From: Veillonella parvula
Lineage (GTDB): Bacteria > Bacillota > Negativicutes > Veillonellales > Veillonellaceae
Direction: 5' to 3'
DNA: 64,000 nucleotides
Assembly (NCBI RefSeq): GCF_902810435.1
Contig: NZ_LR778174.1
Span: 607,501-671,500, forward strand
Position 1 is the first letter of the stretch, and every line of letters starts with the position of its first letter. Under the pieces are notes generated by a model that searched no databases, was not told the DNA's origin, and worked only from the letters and a program-made list of their open reading frames with translations. Both the position numbers and the translations under genes were made by a program. Below, one piece after another: positions 35,209-44,712 of the stretch.

Positions 35209-38200
35209 ATGAACCGGTGGGGACATACAAAGCGTACCATAATCCTGTCTAGTGCAGTTGCCTTGTGGCTTAGCGCACCTCTAGTGGTTTGGGCAGATAA
35301 TGCGACTGTCACTACAGATGTTGTTAATGTGAAAGGCACATGGGCAGAAGAAGAAGCAAAATTGAACTCACAGCAAGTGCAAATCATTACCAAGAAAGAG
35401 ATTGAAAAGAAACAGGCGAAGTCCGTTGAAGACATTATTTTTACGCAAACAGGCGTATCTAGAACAGTTGATGCTATGGGGCGTGTGGGCGTGTCCATTC
35501 GCGGTGCAGAAGCGCGTCACACTCTTATCCTCGTAGATGGTCAACCAGTGCTAGGTGATTTTGATAAGTACTCTGGTGCGGCCGATGAAGTACAACGTTT
35601 GGGTACAGAGAACGTAGAGAGAATTGAAGTTATTCAAGGTGCGGCTAGTGCTAAATACGGATCTGATGCAGTAGGTGGTGTAGTTAATATCATCACTAAA
35701 AAAGCACAAAAGAAACCATCCGTACAATTTAATGCTGAAGGCTTGCGTCGCAAGAGCGATGGCGATGTATTTCCGTTCCAAAACTTCTTCATTCGTGCCG
35801 ATTCTGGTCAAATGGGCAAGTTAAAGGTTGGTTTATCAGGTAGTAAACGAGATCTTATGCCTGTTCTAGCATCTGTTAAACGTCGTGCCTCTGGGATGGC
35901 CTTTGATTATGCAAAACATAACTTCAAGCCAAATGTACTTCGTTACTATGGTGATGCGGCAGATATCGGTCTTGTAGCGACCTACGAGGCAAATGATAAA
36001 AATAAGGTGGAATTGCGACTTAATCGTTACACGGAAGATCTTGTGCGCGATGTTAAGCACTCCGACTCCGACTTAGAGCCACAGCAACACTTCAAACGTA
36101 CCGCAGATCGTAATACAGCTAATCTGCAATGGTCCTCTAGAGCTGGAAAGAGTGACTGGACTGTTGAAACAAACTATTCTCGCATTAAAGAAAATGACGT
36201 AGCGCTCATTAACTATACAGGTCGTTCTGCTTATGAAGGCTCTAATGAGTTGCGTTATATCGATAACATCGATCATCGTCAATTAGATATTCGCGTAAAT
36301 GCAAATACGCAAGTTAATAAAAATCATTTGCTAAGCTATGGTGTTAGCTATGCTCGTGAAGAAGGCTCTGGTAGTCGCTTAAAGAGTTCTCCTAATACAA
36401 GTACGATGTACATCGATCCATGGGATTACGATAAAAGCTTGTTAGTAGACCGCCTTGATCGTCTCGTGCGACGTAAAGGCGATAATAGTATTAAAGTTTA
36501 CTCTCACATCCATGACTATAAATTCATTAATTCCGGTGGCGGCATGCCGCAATGGGATATGGATTATGAATACTATGGAGCTGAAACAAAGGCACAAAAG
36601 CCGGGCATTACGTACGATGATTATGTGAATTATGGTTTATCGGAAAGCAGACTTAGTGAATGGTCAAGCACATCGCCGAATAATCAACCCGTAACGGATG
36701 AATTTAAGAAGCGATATTATGCTTTGGAAAATCGGTTGAAATCGGAAAATCCTGAAATGGCGGCACATCGTGCAAACATCGTAGGTGACTATTTTAAATA
36801 TGGTGAGTCTAACGATCCAGAAATGCGTAAGAAAGCACCTAAGCTAAATGGTAAGGCTTTCTTGGAAGAGTACCGTAATCGCGATCAACGCTTGACTACT
36901 GGTAGTGGTACGATTCGTAAAATAAACGCTTACATTTCTGATACATGGCAAGTTAATAAGAATTTAACATTGTCTCCAATTGTGCGCTTCGACAATAGTA
37001 GCTTGTTTGGTTCTAACGTATCTGCATCTTTGGGCATGACATATAACGTTAAAGGTAATACACATCGCAGATTTAAAGCCAATGTAGGTACCGGTTATAC
37101 AGAGCCTGGTATGGGCGAATTGTGGTATAACTGGGAAATGTACGCTTCTAACCCTGTAGGGATTGGGGTAGCAAAACTCGGTTGGTATTGGGCTGGCAAT
37201 CCTAATTTGAAACCAGAAAAATCGGTCAATTTCGACATGAGCTTGGAGGGTGAAAATAAAAATACATATGCACGCGTAGGTGTATTCCATAACCGTATTA
37301 AGAACTATATGTCTGTATACTTCACTGGTGATTTTATGGACTTTGCACCATATCTTAAGGGTGATGCGAAATACCAACGTGCCCCGGATATGATTTACAG
37401 CTTTAAAAATATTGGTAAAGCTGAAATTACAGGGCTGCAAGCGGAAGTACAACAAAAATTTGGCAAATATTGGTCTGGTAAATTAGGTTATACATATTTA
37501 CACGCTATCAACAAAAGCGATCCATCCATGCCACGTCAATTATTGGATAAACCAATGCACAAAGTTGATATTGGCATTACTTATGATAACCCTAAATCCG
37601 GTTGGAATGGCTCCATCTGGGGTGATTACTATATTAATATGCTTGATAGTAATACTCTTAATAACGGTGGTAACTACTGGCCAGATATCTTGTCTGGTGA
37701 TGCAGGCGTATATAAGAAACAAATGTATGAAAAGAAAACATTTGGCATTTGGAATGTAATGATTCAAAAACGTTTCAATAAAAATGCCATGATGTATTTC
37801 GGTATCAATAATATCTTTAACCATCGCGATGATGATCGTGCTACTCAAGAGCGTGTATATCGCATGGGTGTTAACCTTAAATTTGGTGGTGGTGATAGCA
37901 GCAAAACTACGGCTATCGGGAAAACTAAAGATGGTGCGAATGTTACAGGTGCTAATGTAGCTAATGGTGAAGTGGTAAACTCTGAATCTGGTGTACAAAA
38001 CGTAGCTGATGTAGTTCGTTTAACTGACTTTATTCGTTCTGATTTCGATACCACTAAAGAACGTGGTATTACAATGGTTGGCGACTATAGAGCACGTTGG
38101 ATGGCACATGATGGTTCTAATAGACCACAATCTCCATTTAGATCGAATTCTGCCATCGGTTCTGCAAAAGCCAATATGTACGATGCTAATCGTCATAGTT

Positions 38201-40281
38201 TTGAACAACGCTTACGCCTTGGCTTTGATGCTCGGCTTAATGAGTTCACAAACCTCAAGGTTATTGGCAGTATGAGTGGTATGATTGGAGTAGATACAAG
38301 CTGGACAAAATCTGATTCCAAAGGTCTCAACCATCAACGACTTGATACAGTTGATCTTACAAGACGCGTTAAGAAATGGGACGTATCTGTAGGGCGTTTA
38401 ACTGAGCCTATGGGCGCTAGTGGTTACTGGTTTGGTCAATCTTATGACGGCGTTCGTGCTGTTTGGAATGGCCATGATTCTCAAGTTCGTATTGGTGTTG
38501 GTACTTTCAAACATAGTACAGGTATCACTGATTCTGCATATACTCATGCAGTGCACAAAGTTATCTTTAGACCACCAACAGCAGCTGAATTGATTGGTAT
38601 CAATCGCGATGATTATCCATACGATATTGAGAGTGCTACTAAAACCGGTTCTGATGGTGAGAAGAAGACCTCAACAGATCCGGCAGCTCCAGATAGTCCA
38701 ACTGGTATTTATAACTCCACTTACAAAGGTAAGACAGATAGCCTCTATTTCTATCAACAGCTCAAAGACTTGCAAGCTGAATACGAAGCTTATAAAGAAA
38801 GCTTAGACTTAAGATGGAGTAATCCGAACCGTGATCAAGAACTTGAAAAGGCTAATGCTAAATTAGCTGAAACTCAGAAAAAACAAGCTCAAATTATGGG
38901 TCGATTACAAGATATTCTTACAAAAGCATATCCTACAGATATGGCAGAGACTAAATTCTCCCTTGATATCCCATCTGGTGGGTATGCAATGTATGAAATC
39001 ACCAATAAGAAAACAGGGGAAAAACTGTATAAAACAGGCGACATTATGTATAACGTAAATTCCCCATTGTACCCTGAATCTATGAAAGAAAAGGCAAAAG
39101 GTCTTATCGTATCCTCTGATAATAAAGAAGCCTTGCTAAATCCTAAAGAGTATGTTGATAAACATGCAGCTGAGATTAATCAATCGATTACAGAAATTGC
39201 CAAATATAATGCAAAAGATAACTGGAGTAATTATAACAATAGTGGGCTTGACGAAGTTTGGGTGAAACAAGCTGATGGTACATTTAAGAAATCTTATGAT
39301 TACTATGGTCAACCGTCAAGTGATTATGAATTCACTGGCTTCTTAGGTGCAAAGACTTACAAATACGATAGTGGTAAATACGTATTTAGTGATTATGATG
39401 CTAAAGATGCCATTTACAAAAAGAACTTCACCATGTCCTCTGGTGATTATGGCGAAGGTGGTTCTTACTATGGTTGGGGTATGCCTAATGCATTGTTTAA
39501 CTATATGTATAATCTTGAAAAAGTTGTACATGATGCGGAATCTGAAAATAAATTGCCACGTGAAGCAATTGGTAAGATCATTGGTAATTTGATTAGAACA
39601 GAAGGTGTAGTTCTTGAAAAAGATACTGTACCAGCTATTGATAAGGCAGCCTTTATTCAATACAAGAAACAAATTGGCTCTCGTTTAGGTTTGCAAGCTT
39701 GGTATTTACGCTCCTTTGGCGGTAAAACACATACATATTTAAATGCAAACGGTAACGGTAATGATGAACATAGCTTCTCCAATGTAGCTCATGTGTTTGG
39801 TATTGGTGCTAAATATCAACTTGGTGCTAATGCAGCTGTTACAGTTGATTATGGTCAAAACCGTTCTAACTTAGGACGTTACCTCAATGGTAATACCGTA
39901 TATCAACATGAACGTGGTACAGCAGACTTTACTCTAAAAGGTCATCAAATGGGCGGCACACCACACTTCTGGATGGCTCGTCTAGATATTGGACGTGCTG
40001 ATCTAGATGTTCCGAAATCTTGGAATGCATTCATCGATTACAAATACTTTGAACATGGCTCCTTCTTCGGTGGTAATGGTACGGGTGCAGTACCTGATCG
40101 TTATTTAGATGGTGTTCGCAGCTTTACATTTGGTGCCGGCTATGTACCGCGCAAGGACTTGCTCCTTGAAGCATTCTATACTTTCGATGCGAAGGGCACT
40201 AATAAACGAGACACTTTATATGGTAGTGAAAGCTTTAAGTTAGGCGATTATACACGAATTCAAGGAACCTATAGGTTCTAA
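35209..40281 (+). CDS. Giant TonB-dependent receptor fused to a second beta-barrel (paralogue 2)
   Basis: 1690 residues, clearly paralogous to the preceding gene over the full length: signal peptide, TonB-box-like TVTTDVVNVKG, plug ending GAASAKYGSDAVGGVVNIIT, and a barrel ending VYRMGVNLKFGGG near residue 893. A Gly/Asn/Thr/Val linker follows (about 895-930). The second barrel-like region (about 930-1690) has a coiled-coil insertion (about 1179-1243) and ends TRIQGTYRF. AGGAGGG precedes the ATG. The segment between DPWDYDKSL and DTWQVNKN, likely surface loops, differs most from paralogue 1. The exb/tonB genes follow 36 bp later, so the whole set probably forms one operon. Confidence 0.9.
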   Translation: MNRWGHTKRTIILSSAVALWLSAPLVVWADNATVTTDVVNVKGTWAEEEAKLNSQQVQIITKKEIEKKQAKSVEDIIFTQTGVSRTVDAMGRVGVSIRGAEARHTLILVDGQPVLGDFDKYSGAADEVQRLGTENVERIEVIQGAASAKYGSDAVGGVVNIITKKAQKKPSVQFNAEGLRRKSDGDVFPFQNFFIRADSGQMGKLKVGLSGSKRDLMPVLASVKRRASGMAFDYAKHNFKPNVLRYYGDAADIGLVATYEANDKNKVELRLNRYTEDLVRDVKHSDSDLEPQQHFKRTADRNTANLQWSSRAGKSDWTVETNYSRIKENDVALINYTGRSAYEGSNELRYIDNIDHRQLDIRVNANTQVNKNHLLSYGVSYAREEGSGSRLKSSPNTSTMYIDPWDYDKSLLVDRLDRLVRRKGDNSIKVYSHIHDYKFINSGGGMPQWDMDYEYYGAETKAQKPGITYDDYVNYGLSESRLSEWSSTSPNNQPVTDEFKKRYYALENRLKSENPEMAAHRANIVGDYFKYGESNDPEMRKKAPKLNGKAFLEEYRNRDQRLTTGSGTIRKINAYISDTWQVNKNLTLSPIVRFDNSSLFGSNVSASLGMTYNVKGNTHRRFKANVGTGYTEPGMGELWYNWEMYASNPVGIGVAKLGWYWAGNPNLKPEKSVNFDMSLEGENKNTYARVGVFHNRIKNYMSVYFTGDFMDFAPYLKGDAKYQRAPDMIYSFKNIGKAEITGLQAEVQQKFGKYWSGKLGYTYLHAINKSDPSMPRQLLDKPMHKVDIGITYDNPKSGWNGSIWGDYYINMLDSNTLNNGGNYWPDILSGDAGVYKKQMYEKKTFGIWNVMIQKRFNKNAMMYFGINNIFNHRDDDRATQERVYRMGVNLKFGGGDSSKTTAIGKTKDGANVTGANVANGEVVNSESGVQNVADVVRLTDFIRSDFDTTKERGITMVGDYRARWMAHDGSNRPQSPFRSNSAIGSAKANMYDANRHSFEQRLRLGFDARLNEFTNLKVIGSMSGMIGVDTSWTKSDSKGLNHQRLDTVDLTRRVKKWDVSVGRLTEPMGASGYWFGQSYDGVRAVWNGHDSQVRIGVGTFKHSTGITDSAYTHAVHKVIFRPPTAAELIGINRDDYPYDIESATKTGSDGEKKTSTDPAAPDSPTGIYNSTYKGKTDSLYFYQQLKDLQAEYEAYKESLDLRWSNPNRDQELEKANAKLAETQKKQAQIMGRLQDILTKAYPTDMAETKFSLDIPSGGYAMYEITNKKTGEKLYKTGDIMYNVNSPLYPESMKEKAKGLIVSSDNKEALLNPKEYVDKHAAEINQSITEIAKYNAKDNWSNYNNSGLDEVWVKQADGTFKKSYDYYGQPSSDYEFTGFLGAKTYKYDSGKYVFSDYDAKDAIYKKNFTMSSGDYGEGGSYYGWGMPNALFNYMYNLEKVVHDAESENKLPREAIGKIIGNLIRTEGVVLEKDTVPAIDKAAFIQYKKQIGSRLGLQAWYLRSFGGKTHTYLNANGNGNDEHSFSNVAHVFGIGAKYQLGANAAVTVDYGQNRSNLGRYLNGNTVYQHERGTADFTLKGHQMGGTPHFWMARLDIGRADLDVPKSWNAFIDYKYFEHGSFFGGNGTGAVPDRYLDGVRSFTFGAGYVPRKDLLLEAFYTFDAKGTNKRDTLYGSESFKLGDYTRIQGTYRF

Positions 40282-40316
40282 TGCTCAGTCTGTAAACAGG
40301 CAGAAAGGTTACTAAT

Positions 40317-40934
40317 ATGGAAAATTTAAATTATGTCATTCACTTATTTCATAGTGGCGGGTATGTAATGTATCCATTGTTACTCTTGTCTTTCATGGTT
40401 ATCGCTATAGCTGCAGAACGTGCTTTCTTCTATCGTAAGTATGCAGGTAAAACATTTGTTGTAACTCATGCCGTAAATGAATTCGCAAAATTACAACGTT
40501 GGGATGAAATTGATAAAGTAATTAAAGAGAACCCTTCTATTGCAAGTCGTATTGCGGAAGCAGGTTTAAAAAATGATTCTAGCGAAGAAGCAATGAAGAC
40601 CGCTTTTGCTGATCAAATGGGGGTTGATGCAGTTGGTTTCCGAAAATATATGGACTACTTAAGTGCAACAGTTACAATTTCTCCATTATTGGGCTTGCTT
40701 GGTACAGTAACAGGTATGATTGGCTCTTTCAGTATCCTTGACTCCGGTGCGGGTGCATCTGCCATTACTGGTGGTGTAGGTGAGGCGCTTATCGCGACAG
40801 CATCTGGCTTATGTGTGGCCATAATGGCATTTATCGTTTACACAATTTTTAGTCATCGTTTGGACTCCATTATTAACCAAATTGAAAATATGTGTGTAAA
40901 TATAGTTACAGCTAAACGAGAAGGGTGGAAATAG
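40317..40934 (+). CDS. exbB: ExbB/TolQ-family proton channel subunit
   Basis: This 205-residue MotA/TolQ/ExbB protein has a first helix (about 15-35), a cytoplasmic loop and two helices, including TISPLLGLLGTVTGMIGSF and the AEALIATASGL-like GEALIATASGLCVAIMAF. With ExbD it converts proton flow into TonB movement. SD AAAGG. Directly downstream of the receptors and upstream of exbD, so it most likely powers them. Confidence 0.92.
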   Translation: MENLNYVIHLFHSGGYVMYPLLLLSFMVIAIAAERAFFYRKYAGKTFVVTHAVNEFAKLQRWDEIDKVIKENPSIASRIAEAGLKNDSSEEAMKTAFADQMGVDAVGFRKYMDYLSATVTISPLLGLLGTVTGMIGSFSILDSGAGASAITGGVGEALIATASGLCVAIMAFIVYTIFSHRLDSIINQIENMCVNIVTAKREGWK

Positions 40935-40936
40935 TT

Positions 40937-41344
40937 ATGAACTTGCAAAGCTTTCGTATGAAAACTAAGCCGGAATTCATGATCATTCCAATGATTGATA
41001 TCATTTTCTTCTTGTTGGTATTCTTCATGATGAACAGCTTGCAAACAGTGGCTCAAAAAGCCTTGTCTGTACAATTACCACAGGCTACTAGTGCTTCTGC
41101 ACCAGCTCAATTACCAGTGGTTTTAACATTAGATGCGGAGGGTCATATTACGATTGATAACAAGCCAATGAGCATTGACGATGCTGAGGCAATGGTAAAA
41201 CAACGTATCCAAGAAAACCCTAATGCTAGTGTTATCTTACAAGCCGATAAACGAGCGGCTCATGGTCAAGTAGTAGCGATTATGGACATGTTAAAACAAT
41301 CTGGCGTTAAACGCTTAGCTATTGCAGCTGAACAGAAAGGATAA
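40937..41344 (+). CDS. exbD: ExbD/TolR-family subunit
   Basis: This 135-residue ExbD has one N-terminal helix with the essential protonatable Asp at residue 21 (PMIDIIFFLLVFFM) and a periplasmic domain (about 45-135) ending SGVKRLAIAAE. The start at 40937 is favoured by AAGGGTGG 9-16 bp upstream; a GTG at 40925 lies inside that site. It follows exbB by 2 bases. Confidence 0.92.
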   Translation: MNLQSFRMKTKPEFMIIPMIDIIFFLLVFFMMNSLQTVAQKALSVQLPQATSASAPAQLPVVLTLDAEGHITIDNKPMSIDDAEAMVKQRIQENPNASVILQADKRAAHGQVVAIMDMLKQSGVKRLAIAAEQKG

Positions 41345-41346
41345 CT

Positions 41347-42150
41347 ATGGGACTAGGCATATCATGGAAAAAAGCAGCCATTATATCCGCCGTAGTTCAT
41401 CTTATTGCTCTCTTTATTGCTGTAATCTTTTTTGTAGTGGTTCCAGCCATTCAAGAAATGGATACCTATGAAATCGACCTCACACAAAGTGTGCTCGATG
41501 ATGGTGGCAGTGGACATGCTGGTGGTGGCGGAGGTAACAGAGCAGATCTGTTCCCAAAACCATTGTCAGCAGATGAAGTAGCGGCAAGAACAAAGGCTGT
41601 TGTAGCAAATGTTGAACCATCTACAGCAACAGATATCCCTGATGCAGTAGATGTGGCAGCTAAAGCAAGTGAAAATAAAGGCAATACATCCGGTGATAAT
41701 TCCGCTTTTGGTGGCACAGGCCCTGGATCAGGTGGTGGTTCTGGCGGTGGTCATGGTACTGGTGAAGGCACTGGAATTGGTGATGGTAGAGGCCATGGTA
41801 CTGGTACAGGTGATGGTACCGGTGAAGGTGATGGTCACGGTACAGGTAAAGCCGCGTTCAATGTAGAGGGCTTTTATGCAGCCGTAGATAGCCAAAAACA
41901 AATTCCTTATGCGGCTATTAAACGTAAAATGAACGTAGATGTTACAATTAATGTAATGGCTAAATTAGATACTAATGGTAATTTAATAGACGTATATCCA
42001 ACTAGTGGTGGCGATGAGATATTTGTAGAAGCGGCTCTTGATGCAGTGCGACGAGCGACTCCGTATCCAAATGAAACAGGGGATATACAACCAGTAGAAG
42101 TTCCTGTACACTTTGTAGTACAGGCCGATGGCGAAGATGAAGAAGAATAA
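41347..42150 (+). CDS. tonB: TonB-family energy transducer with Gly-rich linker
   Basis: This 267-residue protein has one N-terminal signal-anchor helix (about 8-33) and the His in VVHLIALF, the position that matters for ExbB/D coupling in TonB. A periplasmic spanning region follows, then a TonB_C domain (about 178-260: INVMAKLDTNGNLIDVYPTS, AALDAVRRATPYP). The spanning region is not Pro-rich: residues about 122-168 are Gly with Thr/His/Asp/Glu in GTG/GDG/GHG repeats. An acidic tail (GEDEEE) ends the protein. It lies 2 bases after exbD. Confidence 0.9.
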   Translation: MGLGISWKKAAIISAVVHLIALFIAVIFFVVVPAIQEMDTYEIDLTQSVLDDGGSGHAGGGGGNRADLFPKPLSADEVAARTKAVVANVEPSTATDIPDAVDVAAKASENKGNTSGDNSAFGGTGPGSGGGSGGGHGTGEGTGIGDGRGHGTGTGDGTGEGDGHGTGKAAFNVEGFYAAVDSQKQIPYAAIKRKMNVDVTINVMAKLDTNGNLIDVYPTSGGDEIFVEAALDAVRRATPYPNETGDIQPVEVPVHFVVQADGEDEEE

Positions 42151-42178
42151 ATATATCTAAGTAATAAAGGAGATAAAT

Positions 42179-42697
42179 ATGAAATCTATTATTTTATATT
42201 CTTCCCTTACGGGAAATACTAAAAGTGTAGCGGAAGCAATGGCTTCCGTTATGCCTGAGGGAACACCTTGCGTTTCTGTAAAAGATGCACCTGAAAATTT
42301 AGCTGATTATGATACAGTATTCGTAGGTTTCTGGGTGGATCGAGGTACAGCGAATAAAGAAGCGGCTAAGTTGATTGAAACTATGACAAATCCTAACATC
42401 GTATTCTTTGCTACGTTAGGTATGTATGCTGATTCTGATCACGCTCGTGAAAGTATCGATAAAGCATCTACATTGTTGCAAAACAAAGAATCCCTTGTAG
42501 ATGGGTTTGTATGCCAAGGTAAAATCGATCCTAAAGTAATCGAAATGATGTATAAAATGTTCCCACCTGGATCCGCACATGGTCAAAGCCCAGAACGCGA
42601 TGCGTTACATAAAGCGGCTGAAACTCATCCAGACGAACAAGACTTTGCAAATGCAAAAGAATTCACAAAATCTGTACTTGCAAAGTTGCAAGCCTAA
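42179..42697 (+). CDS. Flavodoxin-family protein (heme-degradation electron donor candidate)
   Basis: This 172-residue flavodoxin fold has the FMN phosphate loop SSLTGNTKS (residues 8-16) and a second FMN-contact region around FVGFWVDRGTANK. The C-terminal helical tail fits the BilS-like group often found next to heme-handling genes. It lies 28 bp after tonB and 21 bp before the radical-SAM gene, so it probably supplies electrons to that enzyme. SD AAGGAG. Confidence 0.85.
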   Translation: MKSIILYSSLTGNTKSVAEAMASVMPEGTPCVSVKDAPENLADYDTVFVGFWVDRGTANKEAAKLIETMTNPNIVFFATLGMYADSDHARESIDKASTLLQNKESLVDGFVCQGKIDPKVIEMMYKMFPPGSAHGQSPERDALHKAAETHPDEQDFANAKEFTKSVLAKLQA

Positions 42698-42718
42698 TTT
42701 CTGAAAGGGGATTGGAGT

Positions 42719-44359
42719 ATGAGTTTAGCAAGTTTCTTTGAGTCCATTCCGGAGAAGCAGCGAAACCTACAACTAGGTTTAGAATGCGATAATCCGATGA
42801 GTGGTGCATTTCCTCATAAACGTGTTGTTCATGCAGGTCTTAATGGTACGCTTGTTTCTCCAAAAGAAACGCAAGCCGTTTGGGATGCATTAATGAATGG
42901 GGCTCCTAAAAAGGGCGAAATGCAATGCGCTTACATTCATATTCCGTTTTGTAAGACAAAATGCACATATTGTGGATTTTTCCAAAACGGTACGAGTCAA
43001 AGTGTTGAAGACCAATATATTGATGGTCTTATCAGTGAATTAAAGCTCGCTAGTGAGCGTCCGAGATTAAAAGATGGCTTAATCCATGCCTTGTTTATCG
43101 GCGGTGGTACACCAACATCTTTATCTCCTACAAACTCTGAAAGACTGCTTAAAGCGATTAAAGCGTACTTGCCATTGGCAAACGATTATGAGCTTACCTT
43201 AGAAGGTCGTATTCACGATTTGATCCCTGAAAATCTTGAAGTTTGGATGGCAAACGGCGTCAACCGTATGTCCATCGGCGTACAATCTTTTAACACAGAA
43301 GTGCGTCAAATGGTAGGCCGTTTAGATACGAAAGAAACCGTATTAGAACGACTAGCTGCTTTGAAAGCTTATGGTCAATGCTCTGTCGTTATTGACTTAA
43401 TCTATGGCTTGCCTGGTCAAACTATGGAGGTGTGGGAACAAGATTTAGCTGATTTAGTAAGCTCTGGTGTTGATGGTGCAGACCTATATCAATTAAATGT
43501 ATTTGATGGTAGTGATCTCAATAAAGACATTACAAACGGTAAAGTTCCAGCTGCAGCCACAACAGCGATGCAAGGAGATATGTTTGAATTCGGTCGACAA
43601 TACCTAGATGCGCGATCTTATCGCCGATTGAGTGCTGCACATTGGAGTGCTAATAATCGTGAGCGTAGCTTATATAACACTTTAGCTAAATCGGGCGTCC
43701 CAATGTTCCCATTTGGTAGTGGTGCAGGTGGTAACGTCGATGGTTATGGCATGATGTTACATCGTGCATTAAAACCATACGAAGATATGGTTACCCGCGG
43801 TGAAAAACCATTTATGGCCCTTATGAAACAAAGTGATTTACAACCTATCGTCAACCGAGTAGTAAGTCAATTAGAACAAGGATTCCTCAATATTATGAGC
43901 TTAGTAAAAATGGATTCCAGATTAGATGAATTGAACTGGCTCTATAAATTATGGGAAAAACGAGGTCTTGTTGCCTATAATGGTTTGCTTTATAAATTGA
44001 CTGATGCAGGCGAATTCTGGACTGTAAATCTTACGCAAAGTACATTAGAAGCTGTTGAATATATCATGACTGGTAAGAATTCCTTCGCTATAGAAGCAGT
44101 AGCAGCACAAGATACAAAAACAACTTCTAAAGAAAATCCTAACCAAGAGGTACGTGGCATCGGCCAGGGTAAAGCCAATATCTCTGTACCAACTGACGAA
44201 GATTCCGAAGCACAACGTAAAGATGCTCTCATTGCTAAGGCTAAAGCTGAAATTGCTAAGAGCGGTGCTTCTGGCGAAGCAGCAGAACGAATGGTACAAG
44301 CTATGTACAATTTAAGTGCTGATGAGATTGAATATATGATGGAACGTATGATGTCTTAA
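42719..44359 (+). CDS. hutW: HutW/ChuW-like radical-SAM heme-degrading methyltransferase
   Basis: This 546-residue enzyme of the HemN-related ChuW/HutW class opens heme anaerobically to a linear tetrapyrrole (anaerobilin) and frees iron. The radical-SAM cluster Cys are C78, C82 and C85 (HIPFCKTKCTYCGFF). SAM-binding GGGTPTSL, the second-site motif GRIHDL and IDLIYGLPGQT also fit. E. coli ChuW is about 445 residues; here about 95 extra residues form a polar linker and a helical tail (MVQAMYNLSADEIEYMMERM). Context (receptors, exbBD-tonB, flavodoxin) strongly supports heme use. Confidence 0.88.
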   Translation: MSLASFFESIPEKQRNLQLGLECDNPMSGAFPHKRVVHAGLNGTLVSPKETQAVWDALMNGAPKKGEMQCAYIHIPFCKTKCTYCGFFQNGTSQSVEDQYIDGLISELKLASERPRLKDGLIHALFIGGGTPTSLSPTNSERLLKAIKAYLPLANDYELTLEGRIHDLIPENLEVWMANGVNRMSIGVQSFNTEVRQMVGRLDTKETVLERLAALKAYGQCSVVIDLIYGLPGQTMEVWEQDLADLVSSGVDGADLYQLNVFDGSDLNKDITNGKVPAAATTAMQGDMFEFGRQYLDARSYRRLSAAHWSANNRERSLYNTLAKSGVPMFPFGSGAGGNVDGYGMMLHRALKPYEDMVTRGEKPFMALMKQSDLQPIVNRVVSQLEQGFLNIMSLVKMDSRLDELNWLYKLWEKRGLVAYNGLLYKLTDAGEFWTVNLTQSTLEAVEYIMTGKNSFAIEAVAAQDTKTTSKENPNQEVRGIGQGKANISVPTDEDSEAQRKDALIAKAKAEIAKSGASGEAAERMVQAMYNLSADEIEYMMERMMS

Positions 44360-44460
44360 ACTGTTATGTTACACCTTAATTCTAACAACCTCTTCCAATA
44401 ACCAACATATAATATACAAGACATATTACGTGACATATACGTGCTCTCTGTAGTACAAAG

Positions 44461-44493
44461 TAGCCCCAGACTGTAGTCTGGGGTTTACTTTTT
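44461..44493 (+). terminator. Terminator of the heme island
   Basis: CCCCAGACT/AGTCTGGGG with a short GT loop, then TTTACTTTTT, 100 bp after hutW. Confidence 0.8.
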
Positions 44494-44712
44494 ATAGAGC
44501 GAAAGGTATTCTGTAGGTATAAGACTTAAATGACTTTAAAAAGTATAGCAATAGATGTATAGGAATAGATTTATAAGAATAGATTTATAAGTCTATAAGG
44601 ACAATAAAAATCTAATTGCTACTAAAATCATAAAACAATAAGTGAGATAGTAAATCTATAAGATGTGAAGTGATATTGCTTGTATAGCTGATAAAAGGCT
44701 TAGGAGGTTAGT
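44494..44712 (+). other. AT-rich intergenic stretch with a tandem 14-mer
   Basis: Two perfect copies of GAATAGATTTATAA occur in tandem (44563-44590) with a third degenerate copy before them. No gene is seen; the stretch presumably holds the promoter of the kinase-potassium operon. AGGAGG sits just before the next ATG. Confidence 0.6.

Noticed and set aside
41651-41866. 71-codon Val-rich frame inside tonB
   Set aside because: It arises from reading the GGT repeats in another frame; the resulting Val/Leu/Met-rich repeat is an artefact.
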